A stretch of 30,855 nucleotides of DNA from a virus. The notes beneath the pieces were generated by a model. It saw only the letters and a list, made by a program, of their open reading frames with translations, did not search any database and was not told the DNA's origin. The stretch lies in the IMG/VR virus record IMGVR_UViG_3300009373_000025, positions 1 to 30,855 of that record. One strand, 5' to 3'. How positions within the stretch are numbered: position 1 is the stretch's first letter; every line of letters begins with the position of its first letter. A program made the translations under genes and the position numbers. Of this stretch, positions 1 to 9,244 are shown piece by piece.

Positions 1-3000
1 TAGAACGCTGCCCCGGCGTTATATCCATGCTCCGAATACACTTCCCCACGAACCTCAACCTCTTGAAACTCGGCGACGCCGGTTCGCGTTATCTTATATC
101 CTGCAGATCCCGCCACGTAATTTGTTGATTGCAGGGTGATCAAAAACAATTCGGCCACGTTCATGTGCGCTGCAGCTATGATGCCGGCGGCAATTTCATC
201 AGCCGTGACTGCGCCAGCTGCAAGTTCGGCAGTATCTACGGCACCAGCGGCTATCTTCCCAGCTTCAATTGCGAGGGCTTCTATCTTGTCCGCCGTCACC
301 GCCCCTGCCGCGAGTTCAGCGGTATCGACTGCACCCGCTGCAATTTTGCCAGCCTCAATGGCGAGCGCTTCGATTTTGTCGGCAGTCACCGCACCTGCGG
401 CGAGTTCGTCGGTATCGATTGCGCCGGCGGCGATCTGCGCGGCGGTGATCGCGTTTGCAAGAATGTTTTCGGCCACTATAGTTCCGGAACCTACTTCGGT
501 GACGGACCAGTTGATATAGTCGTCGGAACGCGAGACAGAAGCATCCCAAAGCAGAATACGCAGTCCACAATGTGTGATACGCGAATCGTTGATTTTGTGA
601 AATGTCCGATTATTGGCGCTATTTGGACCTTCTGATTTTTGACATTCTGAAATATCGCGGTCCATTCCGATGAAATACATTGTGTACGTGGTAAATGATG
701 TCGGAGGTGTAATACCCCAAATAAAATGCCCGTCTGCACTTGAGCCAATCAGTCCCCGCGGCGCTGCCGCATAATCATCACCGTAGTAACGATTAAAAGC
801 TAAGCTTCCCGCCCAATTCAGATTACCGCCTTCATCTGCCTCAAACGCCGAAGATGCTCCTATAGAACCGATATACAGAAGGCCATTTGCTGCAGATGAT
901 TTCATCGTCACAGAGATTTTGTAAATCTTATTTTGCGATATCGGAAATGATTTGCTGCGTACTCCCCACCGCCAGTTATTGGTCAACTGCATTGCCTTGA
1001 CGGTCTGTGATTGATAGGTGACATCTTCCAACGTCAACGCCGTTGATTCCCCCGACATCAAAGCGCCGTTTTCCTCATGGTGACCCCAACCGCCAACGTG
1101 CGCCGTTTCGGTCGGGTTGTTCACGAGCTGGCGCGACAATACGCTGAGATGCTCGGCGAAAATCTGCCCGGCGCCCATCGTATCGGCAAGCACCATGCCA
1201 GGGATGTTGCCGGCCGGATTCTGCATGAGCCATTTGATCGCGCCTTGGCCGAGTACTGAATCGAATATGCGGATGTGAGCGAGTTTGCCATCAAAATATG
1301 CCCCAGGAGTCGCATGTGCGCCAATGGTCACATCGATTGCGTTCTGTATTGTAGTGCTGAGAGATCCGCCCCCACCGGACGCGACAAGATTCCCGTCAAG
1401 ATATCCTTTCATCCCTCCGGTCGATCCGTTGCCGTCATATGTGACAGCTATAAAATGCAATGTATTGTCAAGGGCGCCGTCAATCTCAATCTCTACATCA
1501 TCGACAGTGTGATTATCAGCGATCAAAAAAGAAACAGCGTCAACATTGCTTGCGAGAGTAGTAATCCGCCAACCTGCCTGTCCAACACCCCATGTAAGTT
1601 TGTTAATAATAGCAAGGTTCGATCCGCCAGTAACGGGGCCGTTTATCCAGAAAAGCACCGAAAAAGGATCTGTGCGTTCAAAATCAAAATCGGCATGGTC
1701 GGGAACCGTCAGATACATGCTGTCGCCGTCAAGATCAATGCATGGTCCCCCGGGTCCGACGGCGCTATCAATCAATTCATTTCCCGTCGCGTGGTGTCCG
1801 TTCCCGCTATTATCCTTGAATTGATAATTGACTTGATCATTTCCTACATCGTTCAGCGACCAATACGCGACCGGTCCCTCCTGCAAGATCAACCAATCCG
1901 ACATATCGATAGTTGCCTGATGAATCGCGTTGGCGACGAGATCCTTTGCGCCGGTTGCCGTACACACCACAGAAATCGAGCTCGACCACGCCGCCGAATA
2001 GACTTGAGCGCTTCCGCTTTTCCGCTTGTATCGGAATCGTAAGTAATAGGTTTCCGCTGATACAGGCAAGTTTGCCTCGTTGGTCAACGGCATGTTTTGC
2101 AGTACGAAAGATAGTTCGCTGATATCGGTAAAATCATTCTCCAATCCGGTGTACCATCGGTTAACGTCAGTTGATCCGCTAGCTTCAAAGTTCGGTGCGA
2201 ACCAATTCGAATCATTAATCGATATCTGGATCGATAGCCCGTCGGCCCATATCAGATCATCGGTGAAGTCGGCCGGAGTATCCTCTCCCATTGCGTCGAC
2301 CGTGGCGGAAATCGACCGCTTGTCGCCGCTTGCATGAATCGCGCCGGCGCCGACGGTTTCCGGTGCCCATGTTCCAAAGGATTGATGTCGTGTCGGCCCT
2401 ATAACTTCCGTCCACGCTCCGGAGAGGTTCCCGTACTTGTCCTGGGCTACAACCCGATACTTGTAGCCGCTGAGAACTGAGAATTCCGTAGCCTCGGCCA
2501 CCGGATCTTCGTATGAGTTTGTTTCGTGATCAGTGAGTAATGAAGAATATCCGCCGCCGGTGCCCCGCTCGACATCATATATATATGGTCCGATGGGGCC
2601 GCCCACAGTATCCCACTGCAAAAGGATTCTATCCGGGTATGCGACCACCGAGAGATTCGCCACCGTATCCGGGACCGCCGTATACTGTGGCGTGATTGGC
2701 GTTCCGTACCACGTTATAGTCGATTCGTTGCCGTTCACGTCGTAGGCGGAAATCCCGTAGTCATACGCCACACCATCAACCGATGAAATGTCAAGGAACG
2801 TCGTATCGGTGGCGTTGCCCGTATCGCCGACTACATGCGTATCTGACCCATCGGCATTCAGCCGGCGCCATAGCTTGTGGCCTGCCAGCCCCGAGTACTC
2901 GCCGGCGCCATATGTTGCGCCGTGAGTATCATCGCCGACGGTGAAGGTGATCGTCACCTGTGCGTACGTATCGCCGGCGAGGTTCGTAATTGCGCCGTTG

Positions 3001-3872
3001 AGCGGCGGTATCGTCTCGTTATACGACAGGGATGGCTCAGTGGTAGCATTTAGCGCTGCCGCATATGATGATTCTACCCCTCGAGCTGCATTTACGTCCG
3101 TTACAGTCCGGATCCGGTAGTAGAGTGTCTTGCCCGTTTCTGCCGGAGGCGTTCCGGCATTCGGAATATTGCTATGAATAAGTGAAGGGGAGTAGAACGT
3201 CGTATATTGATCAAGCGTCCCTTTCCAATCAACGCCATCGAAGCGCAATGAATACCAGTTGATCTGATCGTCGCTGACCTGTACATCCCAACATCGGAAG
3301 TTAGCCAGGGTGGCCGTGTATCCATTGCTTTTTATCTGCGGGAGTACTTCGAGCACTATGTTGCGCCCTACGGCAGTCGCCGCAGAGCCAAGAGGGGTCT
3401 CCGGTGTGGTCGTCCTATTCGCTATGACGAGTGCTTCCCGGGTCTCGTAATAATCACTGAATTTGGTGCGGAATGTATTCGCCACAATATCCGTGGTAAC
3501 GCTCATGTTGAAAATGACCCCAGCCGGATCATTGTTCAGATAGGTGTCAAGCGCGTTGTAAGCCGTTACATATGCATCGTATTCCGTGTCTCCCGTATCA
3601 ATGCCGTTCTGCGTTGCTATGGAAAGCACCTCAGAGTGCATGGCGGCGATCGCGAGCCATTCCTTCTTTACGATGAGCTTCTCGGCCGGGGTAAGTTTGC
3701 TGTCATCTGCTAAATCGGATAGTTCGGCGCTCAAAACCACGGTATTTGCATCAGTCTCTTCCGTGGCAGTAGCAACATCGGTTATCTGGATGTCGTTGAT
3801 ACCCTCAATGACTTCGAGGTTGCCGGTGATGACAACGTCGCCGATGATGGTCTGCTGTGGTCGCTTTGCCAT
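1..3872 (-). CDS. Tail fibre / tip (J-like) protein, 3' end cut by window edge
   Basis: An open frame runs from an ATG at 3872 to base 1 without a stop, 1290 codons; the last two bases read TA, so the true end is unknown. The start has a GGAGAA ribosome-binding site inside the end of the upstream gene, two bases away. Read in order: a helical N-terminal part (about residues 45-165), several fibronectin-III-like beta domains (about 170-640), a LamG/concanavalin-like jelly roll (about 668-875, with typical VAYW and HIRIFDS strands), a second carbohydrate-binding-like beta domain (about 910-1130), then A/G/I repeats (from about 1140) of the AGAVTADKI type common in phage fibres. Inference: it is the adhesin that contacts the host surface, with the LamG-like domain a sugar-binding candidate. 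FN3 and LamG calls are by eye. It could be a central tip protein or a side fibre. Confidence 0.85.
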   Translation of the reverse strand, partial: MAKRPQQTIIGDVVITGNLEVIEGINDIQITDVATATEETDANTVVLSAELSDLADDSKLTPAEKLIVKKEWLAIAAMHSEVLSIATQNGIDTGDTEYDAYVTAYNALDTYLNNDPAGVIFNMSVTTDIVANTFRTKFSDYYETREALVIANRTTTPETPLGSAATAVGRNIVLEVLPQIKSNGYTATLANFRCWDVQVSDDQINWYSLRFDGVDWKGTLDQYTTFYSPSLIHSNIPNAGTPPAETGKTLYYRIRTVTDVNAARGVESSYAAALNATTEPSLSYNETIPPLNGAITNLAGDTYAQVTITFTVGDDTHGATYGAGEYSGLAGHKLWRRLNADGSDTHVVGDTGNATDTTFLDISSVDGVAYDYGISAYDVNGNESTITWYGTPITPQYTAVPDTVANLSVVAYPDRILLQWDTVGGPIGPYIYDVERGTGGGYSSLLTDHETNSYEDPVAEATEFSVLSGYKYRVVAQDKYGNLSGAWTEVIGPTRHQSFGTWAPETVGAGAIHASGDKRSISATVDAMGEDTPADFTDDLIWADGLSIQISINDSNWFAPNFEASGSTDVNRWYTGLENDFTDISELSFVLQNMPLTNEANLPVSAETYYLRFRYKRKSGSAQVYSAAWSSSISVVCTATGAKDLVANAIHQATIDMSDWLILQEGPVAYWSLNDVGNDQVNYQFKDNSGNGHHATGNELIDSAVGPGGPCIDLDGDSMYLTVPDHADFDFERTDPFSVLFWINGPVTGGSNLAIINKLTWGVGQAGWRITTLASNVDAVSFLIADNHTVDDVEIEIDGALDNTLHFIAVTYDGNGSTGGMKGYLDGNLVASGGGGSLSTTIQNAIDVTIGAHATPGAYFDGKLAHIRIFDSVLGQGAIKWLMQNPAGNIPGMVLADTMGAGQIFAEHLSVLSRQLVNNPTETAHVGGWGHHEENGALMSGESTALTLEDVTYQSQTVKAMQLTNNWRWGVRSKSFPISQNKIYKISVTMKSSAANGLLYIGSIGASSAFEADEGGNLNWAGSLAFNRYYGDDYAAAPRGLIGSSADGHFIWGITPPTSFTTYTMYFIGMDRDISECQKSEGPNSANNRTFHKINDSRITHCGLRILLWDASVSRSDDYINWSVTEVGSGTIVAENILANAITAAQIAAGAIDTDELAAGAVTADKIEALAIEAGKIAAGAVDTAELAAGAVTADKIEALAIEAGKIAAGAVDTAELAAGAVTADEIAAGIIAAAHMNVAELFLITLQSTNYVAGSAGYKITRTGVAEFQEVEVRGEVYSEHGYNAGAAF
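192..431 (-). repeat. In-frame 90-nt tandem repeats in tail fibre gene
   Basis: Two full 30-residue units lie at 312-401 and 222-311, flanked by partial units at 402-431 and 192-221. Each unit contains AAGAVTADKI, then EALAIEAGKI, then AAGAVDTAEL. The protein copies are identical, while the DNA copies differ at many third positions, so this is an old duplication kept by protein-level selection. Such repeats are typical of trimeric fibre shafts. Confidence 0.9.
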
Positions 3873-3874
3873 CG

Positions 3875-6800
3875 CTATTCTCCGAGTACTCGCTCAGCGC
3901 CCTTCTTTAGCATGTAGGGGACGCCGTAATACATCATGATCATTTCCATTGAATCGTCGATAAATTGCCCTGCAGCTTTCTCGCGTTTATACCTGCTGTT
4001 CCTATCGTCCATGGCTTGGTACAGGTTATAGAGTGCTCGCGGTACCATATTCAGCGTACGCTGGACTGGTACTTCGATGTTGCTTGAAGCCGCGAAAGGG
4101 CCGTATCTGATCTTTGCCATTGTAGCTTGCTCAATATCGCGCACAAGGAAGAACATGCCGGCGACGTTATCCACAAAGGCTTCTGTGACCTTCTTTGGTT
4201 CCTTGTCTCGCACTCTATCTCTCAACGCTCTGATTGCTGTTACCCCGGCGATATTGCCGACTACAGCCACAAGCGTGCTCGTGAGCATTGCGTAGTTGCC
4301 ACGCTTAGCATGGTAGATTCCGCGGCGAATGGCGTTGAGCTCCTGATTTGTAAAGCTTGAGAACATCGTAAACATTTTCTCAAGCGTATTCCCTCGCTGC
4401 AGCGCACTCATGTGCTCCGGCGAGAACATCGGCTGTGTCCGCTCCGTTGCCCAATCAGCAAACTTGTAGGCAGCCTGTAGCTTTTGATCCGGGGTCATTT
4501 TTTGTGCCTGCGCCGGCGTAATATCGAGGGCATCCTGAACGGCTCTCGAGAGCTTTCCCGATTCAAACTCATCGAGTGCCTGGAGGACGGCGCCACGCAT
4601 GCCGGAAGAGACTGTCTTTGCGTCGAAGTACTTCGTGCCACCCATCATCAGGTCCCGGATCCGGTTCTTGCCTCCGAGAGACTGCTTATAGATGCTATTC
4701 TTCTGCAGAGCTTCCGCCACGTCTCGGCTGTACCCGCCGCGGCGCCGCTCCACCCATTCCGGCGACATCTCGTCATGGAGATACTTTGTCTTCTTTGGAT
4801 GGATAGTCTCGTCGATCGCACCGCGCATCAGATATTGAGGCTTCACGTAGGCCGAGTACATGCCGTAGGATAGCGGCTGCATGAACCACACCCACGGGTT
4901 GAGACCGAGAGCGTAGCCAGCCATCCCCGCCCGGGCTTTCTGGATGATATTCTCAAACTCGGTATACATCTGATGTTCGCCGGCGATATCTCGAAGTGCC
5001 TTGTCCATCTCTCGCCAGGTCGCCTCGCCGTACCGCTTCATAAACTCTGGCTTAAACCCCGGATGATAAAACAGCTTGGAGGCGTTGGAGAGCGGGAGCT
5101 CAAGGCCGATGTATGCGGCCGCCTTCATCACAGATCGGTTGACATCGTAGGCGACATTATTGAGATACACGGCATTCTTGACGCCTTGGCGCTCCATCAT
5201 GAAACCCTTCGGAACGCCTACCCGGACATAGTTCTTTTTAAATGACTCGATGAAATCCTGCGACTCGACGTCCCGGCCGTCGTAGCGAGTCGCCGGCATA
5301 ACGTCGACTGGATAATATTTCTCGCGCATCGGCGGCTCATATCCGTTTTTCTCAAGGAATATAGGCACGAGCTCCTCACCTTGCTCCGCAAACATCTTCT
5401 CGGCAGCCTTGGCGAACGCGAGTTCCTGGTCATCCAGCGAACTGACTATCTCGTTGAGCTCATCCTCATCGATATTGAATATTTGATTCCGATGCGTATG
5501 TTCCCTGAAGCCGATTCCGCCGGCGAGGATGTGATCTCGGTTGTCCTCATCAAGTGAGTGCAGATACAATGCAATGCGTTGCCCGCGCTCGAGCTTAAAC
5601 CTACCAGTCCGGACTTCCTTTTCAATCCAGCGTTTTATATCCTTCTCGGTAAACCCACTTTCATAGAGATCGCCATGGAATCGGTTGAACACGTCCTGTC
5701 GATATTGCATCTGCCGCGCAATGCCGTCCTTCACTTGACGGTACATCACGTCAAAAAAGGTACTTCTCGGTCCTGCTACTTTCTCGGCAATCAGGTCATA
5801 ATGATCGTGTTGAACGCCGAAGAATGCTCTTAGAGATCTGGCAGTCTGCCGAGTTTTCCCGACTTTGCGGGGCCCGACGGTAACCTCCCCTTTGATTTTC
5901 TTTGGCTTCTTTAGCTCAGAAAGCACCGTCTCCCGCACGTCGTCGGCTTCCATCTTTGCCTGGTGGACCTTGATTTCTTTCTTCAGCTTGTCCAGGTGAA
6001 CGGCGTGGAGTACTCCGTCGTGAACGAGCTCAACCTCGTCAGGAGTCATTTCTCCGACAGGGGTCTTGTCGAGGATCTTCAAGCTTTCCATGACATCATC
6101 CGGGAGCTCGGCGTCTTCATTTTGCTCGAGGAACCGCCTGGTATTAGAAAGGCGGGCAATGGTCTTTTTCTGCCGGCGCCATACCAGATCAAGGCCTTCG
6201 GTAAGGCCAAGTATTTCGTCTCGATAAAGCGGATCCATCTTCGGAGCTTTCTTGACCGCGTTCTCGAGATCTCCGATCGCTTTGTTGACTCGATCGTGCT
6301 GTTCTCGATTCCCGCGGAGACGTTCCTGTTGCTCCTGGAAGCGGGCCCTTGCTTGAGCGGCGCCGATCTCTCTTCCTTCGCGTCTTGCAGCCCGAGCTGC
6401 CTGCTCGGATTTCTTCATGGCAGCTTGGAGAGCCTGACGCTCGGTTACTAAACGGTTCATCTGCGTCTGTCCCGTCACCCGTCGCACCTGCGTTTTCATT
6501 GGCCTTCGACGTGCCGGCACTTCAGCCCCGGATACTATATCGGCTGCCTGGGCCTCTTCTGCCCTGGCTTGTTCTTGTCTGCCCATGAGATTTTGCGCCA
6601 TCTGTTGCGCAGCCTGGAATGCCTGTGACTGTTCGTCGAGTTCCTGCAAAGACTCTTGATCGTTATTTACGATCGCAAAAAGCCCTCGATAAAACTCGGG
6701 ATTATTTCGAATCATCGACGCGAGTCGGCGTGCATGGCCTTCTTTTAGTATGCCTCCTTTCTTTGAAACCAGGGCCGCAGACCACCAGAGTGGAGAAAGG

Positions 6801-9244
6801 CCTTTCGGCCTTTGCCGTTTGTGGACGGCGAGCAACGCGCCGGCGTTCTTTTGCAGCCACTCCGGATTTGCCGCCATCTCAACAAACTCGCGGTTGGCTT
6901 CCTCATACGTCTGATATCGTTCTTCCGGTACCGGGCGTTCGGAATACATCCTTCGCAACGTGCTATCATCTGGAAGAACGTCCTCTTCGTACATCGCGTG
7001 GGCAAAGTCAAGAAACTCATCATCAGTCGCAAACTGCATGGTCTCGATGTCTTCTTGTAATTGACTATTGACTTCTGCCGCGGACTCTACGATACTAGAA
7101 GTGGAGGGTTCTTCAGTGATAGTTGGCGTTTCTGAAGACGACGGCCGCGTTTGTATAGTTGGACTTTCACCTGAGATAGCAGGCGCCGCCCGCGAAGACG
7201 GCGTTTGGCGCATCGGCGGATTCTCTGCTGATGATATGATGGAGAATTTCACGGCTGTCAAAGGCAAGGAAGCCTCGACGTTGGCAAAAGAGGCCCTTGC
7301 GTCACTCTCATCCTCATAACCCATTCTTTTTAGGGCTGTTTCCCAGGCACCCTCATATCTTTCATAGCTTTCATGCATATCACCCAATAGCTCTTGGGCT
7401 TCAGGTCCATTCTCCTTTAGAATTGCCTCGATATCTTTTTCCCGCCACTTCTCAAATATCTCGTGGTTTTCATCCTTAGCTTCCTCGAGCTCTTTTAGCG
7501 GCATATAGTATTCAACAATCTGCCCGTTTGGCATCTTGAGATCAAATCCTACAAACCGCCATCCCCAAACCTTCGGGGTGAATAGCTTTTTCGTGTCAGG
7601 CTTTACCACCTGAATATTCTCATTCTCAAAATGAGCTATAGCTTCGGGGATATCCTCAAAATCATTGATGACCGTCTTGAACCGGAAGGCGTCTCTGACG
7701 TGCTCAACGTCGTGCCACGGCTTCTCTGCTCGTATGCTCGGCCGCTGCGCCTTCTCGAGGATCTTCGCCTTTTCCTTGAAGCTTGTTTTGCTTTTGGTAC
7801 CGAGATCTCGATCCACCTGCTCGAGTATGGGAGCAACTATCTCGTTGTTCTCCTGCGCGAGCTCAAGGAGTGCATCTGCCTTTTCCTCAGGCGCGAGCTC
7901 CGGATCCACTGGATTGACGATCTCTGCTTCATTTTCCGGGATTGCCTCAAACTCCGGAGCTGCTTCCACTGCTGGCGGCGCCGGCGCTGGTTCGGTCTCT
8001 GTCGTCAGGGCCGCGGTCGTCGGAGCTCCTGGGCGGCGTGCAAGATCTACGGTTGTCCCGACTGCACCGGGAATGACCACCATCGGAGCAAGAGCAATCG
8101 CTGACTCCTCGAGGGTGCTGATGAGCTCGTCTACGACGTCGCCGATCGTGGGTGCGTCGTAGCCCTGGTCCTCGAGCTCTGCGGTGAGCGTATGAGTTAT
8201 TACACGATTGGTAATTTCTATGCTTTGCTGGAGGACCTCCTCCCCTACTTCCTGCGCGTAGGCGCCGGTAGTCCGGAGAGCTCCTCGAGCAAGCGTCGTT
8301 AATGCGCCGTCAGATTTAGTGAGAGTCGCGATAGATTTTCGGAGTGCCTTATTCAGGATCCCTTTTCCAGATCCTCTGAGAAGGCGAGCTGCGGTCCCGA
8401 GCTGCGCAGATTCGACAAGCCCCATGGCTACTGAGGTTGGGATCATCGATATCAATGCAATGCGCGGATCCGCACCTTCCTGCAGGAGCTTTATATAGCC
8501 CTGGCCGTACATATATTGCGTCATGTGCACGGCTCTGCCGGCAGCGCGCCCCACCACAAAACCACCGATGAATCCCGCCGGCACAGTCAGGAGCTCCTCC
8601 GGCAAGGCGACCTGCGGTCCAGCTTGGCCTACGAGTGCTACGGTACCGGCCACTCCGGCGCCGGCGAGCAATCCGGTTTGAGCTCCTCGTTCCTCTGCTT
8701 TTATCCAGGAGGGCAGGATCCGGGCCGCCCCGGCAGCCATTCGTCCGAAAAATGATTTATACTCTTGCTCCTCGGTCGGTAATTGGGACTGAAGCTCCTG
8801 GATCTGCTGGAGCAGCTCCTCTTGTTGCTGAGGGTCGCTCGTTTGGGCGAGCTGATAAGCAAGCATGCCGGCGTTGTATGAAGCCCATCCCTCACGCCAC
8901 GCTTCCTTTACTCCCTCAAGCCAGCGTACGCCAGTCTTTTCTTCGCCGGCGAGCTGAGCAAAGGCGCCGTTCGCTGCATACGCATCCTCATAGCTCATCT
9001 GGAACATCTCAGCGAGGTATGCTGCAGCTTCGATATCTGCTGCATCATCGCTCCGGAGCAACATGTTCGCACGATCAATTTCAGCCTGGGCCCGTTCTGG
9101 AAGCTTAAGGTTCGGCGTTTCATCGAGCAGCTGCGACGGATCCTCGTCAATGCCAACGATCGGACTTACATCGTCAAGAAACTGGAAGGCTTTGGGTTGC
9201 TCTTCCTCAGTCTGCGGGTCATCAAGAAAAATGATGTCACTCAT
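3875..9244 (-). CDS. Giant internal virion (ejection) protein with RelA/SpoT-like domain
   Basis: 1789 aa, ATG start overlapping the upstream gene by 8 nt. It lies after two other putative internal virion genes and before the tail fibre, the usual place for podovirus ejection proteins. Seen: an acidic N-terminus; Gly/Ala-rich hydrophobic stretches near residues 190-240, 263-285 and 380-400; a compact domain at about 480-640 resembling RelA/SpoT-like nucleotidyltransferases (RDAFRFKTVI, GWRFVGFDLKMPNGQ, VEYYMP, with D518 and E578 as candidate catalytic acids); a Pro/Ser/Thr-rich linker (about 670-720); a long Arg/Gln/Glu-rich coiled coil (about 870-1100); and a C-terminal region like that of large polyvalent phage proteins (GLNPWVWFMQPLS near 1430, ERTQPMFSPEHM near 1610). 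Inference: it is injected with the DNA and may span the cell envelope. Enzymatic activity is unproven. Confidence 0.8.
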   Translation of the reverse strand: MSDIIFLDDPQTEEEQPKAFQFLDDVSPIVGIDEDPSQLLDETPNLKLPERAQAEIDRANMLLRSDDAADIEAAAYLAEMFQMSYEDAYAANGAFAQLAGEEKTGVRWLEGVKEAWREGWASYNAGMLAYQLAQTSDPQQQEELLQQIQELQSQLPTEEQEYKSFFGRMAAGAARILPSWIKAEERGAQTGLLAGAGVAGTVALVGQAGPQVALPEELLTVPAGFIGGFVVGRAAGRAVHMTQYMYGQGYIKLLQEGADPRIALISMIPTSVAMGLVESAQLGTAARLLRGSGKGILNKALRKSIATLTKSDGALTTLARGALRTTGAYAQEVGEEVLQQSIEITNRVITHTLTAELEDQGYDAPTIGDVVDELISTLEESAIALAPMVVIPGAVGTTVDLARRPGAPTTAALTTETEPAPAPPAVEAAPEFEAIPENEAEIVNPVDPELAPEEKADALLELAQENNEIVAPILEQVDRDLGTKSKTSFKEKAKILEKAQRPSIRAEKPWHDVEHVRDAFRFKTVINDFEDIPEAIAHFENENIQVVKPDTKKLFTPKVWGWRFVGFDLKMPNGQIVEYYMPLKELEEAKDENHEIFEKWREKDIEAILKENGPEAQELLGDMHESYERYEGAWETALKRMGYEDESDARASFANVEASLPLTAVKFSIISSAENPPMRQTPSSRAAPAISGESPTIQTRPSSSETPTITEEPSTSSIVESAAEVNSQLQEDIETMQFATDDEFLDFAHAMYEEDVLPDDSTLRRMYSERPVPEERYQTYEEANREFVEMAANPEWLQKNAGALLAVHKRQRPKGLSPLWWSAALVSKKGGILKEGHARRLASMIRNNPEFYRGLFAIVNNDQESLQELDEQSQAFQAAQQMAQNLMGRQEQARAEEAQAADIVSGAEVPARRRPMKTQVRRVTGQTQMNRLVTERQALQAAMKKSEQAARAARREGREIGAAQARARFQEQQERLRGNREQHDRVNKAIGDLENAVKKAPKMDPLYRDEILGLTEGLDLVWRRQKKTIARLSNTRRFLEQNEDAELPDDVMESLKILDKTPVGEMTPDEVELVHDGVLHAVHLDKLKKEIKVHQAKMEADDVRETVLSELKKPKKIKGEVTVGPRKVGKTRQTARSLRAFFGVQHDHYDLIAEKVAGPRSTFFDVMYRQVKDGIARQMQYRQDVFNRFHGDLYESGFTEKDIKRWIEKEVRTGRFKLERGQRIALYLHSLDEDNRDHILAGGIGFREHTHRNQIFNIDEDELNEIVSSLDDQELAFAKAAEKMFAEQGEELVPIFLEKNGYEPPMREKYYPVDVMPATRYDGRDVESQDFIESFKKNYVRVGVPKGFMMERQGVKNAVYLNNVAYDVNRSVMKAAAYIGLELPLSNASKLFYHPGFKPEFMKRYGEATWREMDKALRDIAGEHQMYTEFENIIQKARAGMAGYALGLNPWVWFMQPLSYGMYSAYVKPQYLMRGAIDETIHPKKTKYLHDEMSPEWVERRRGGYSRDVAEALQKNSIYKQSLGGKNRIRDLMMGGTKYFDAKTVSSGMRGAVLQALDEFESGKLSRAVQDALDITPAQAQKMTPDQKLQAAYKFADWATERTQPMFSPEHMSALQRGNTLEKMFTMFSSFTNQELNAIRRGIYHAKRGNYAMLTSTLVAVVGNIAGVTAIRALRDRVRDKEPKKVTEAFVDNVAGMFFLVRDIEQATMAKIRYGPFAASSNIEVPVQRTLNMVPRALYNLYQAMDDRNSRYKREKAAGQFIDDSMEMIMMYYGVPYMLKKGAERVLGE

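Noticed and set aside
129-635. Repetitive plus-strand peptide (Cys/Arg/Ser rich)
   Set aside because: It arises from reading the fibre repeats in antisense.
1275-2042. Plus-strand open frames in the leftmost 3.9 kb
   Set aside because: All lie opposite the continuous 1290-codon tail fibre frame, whose domains and repeats are coherent.
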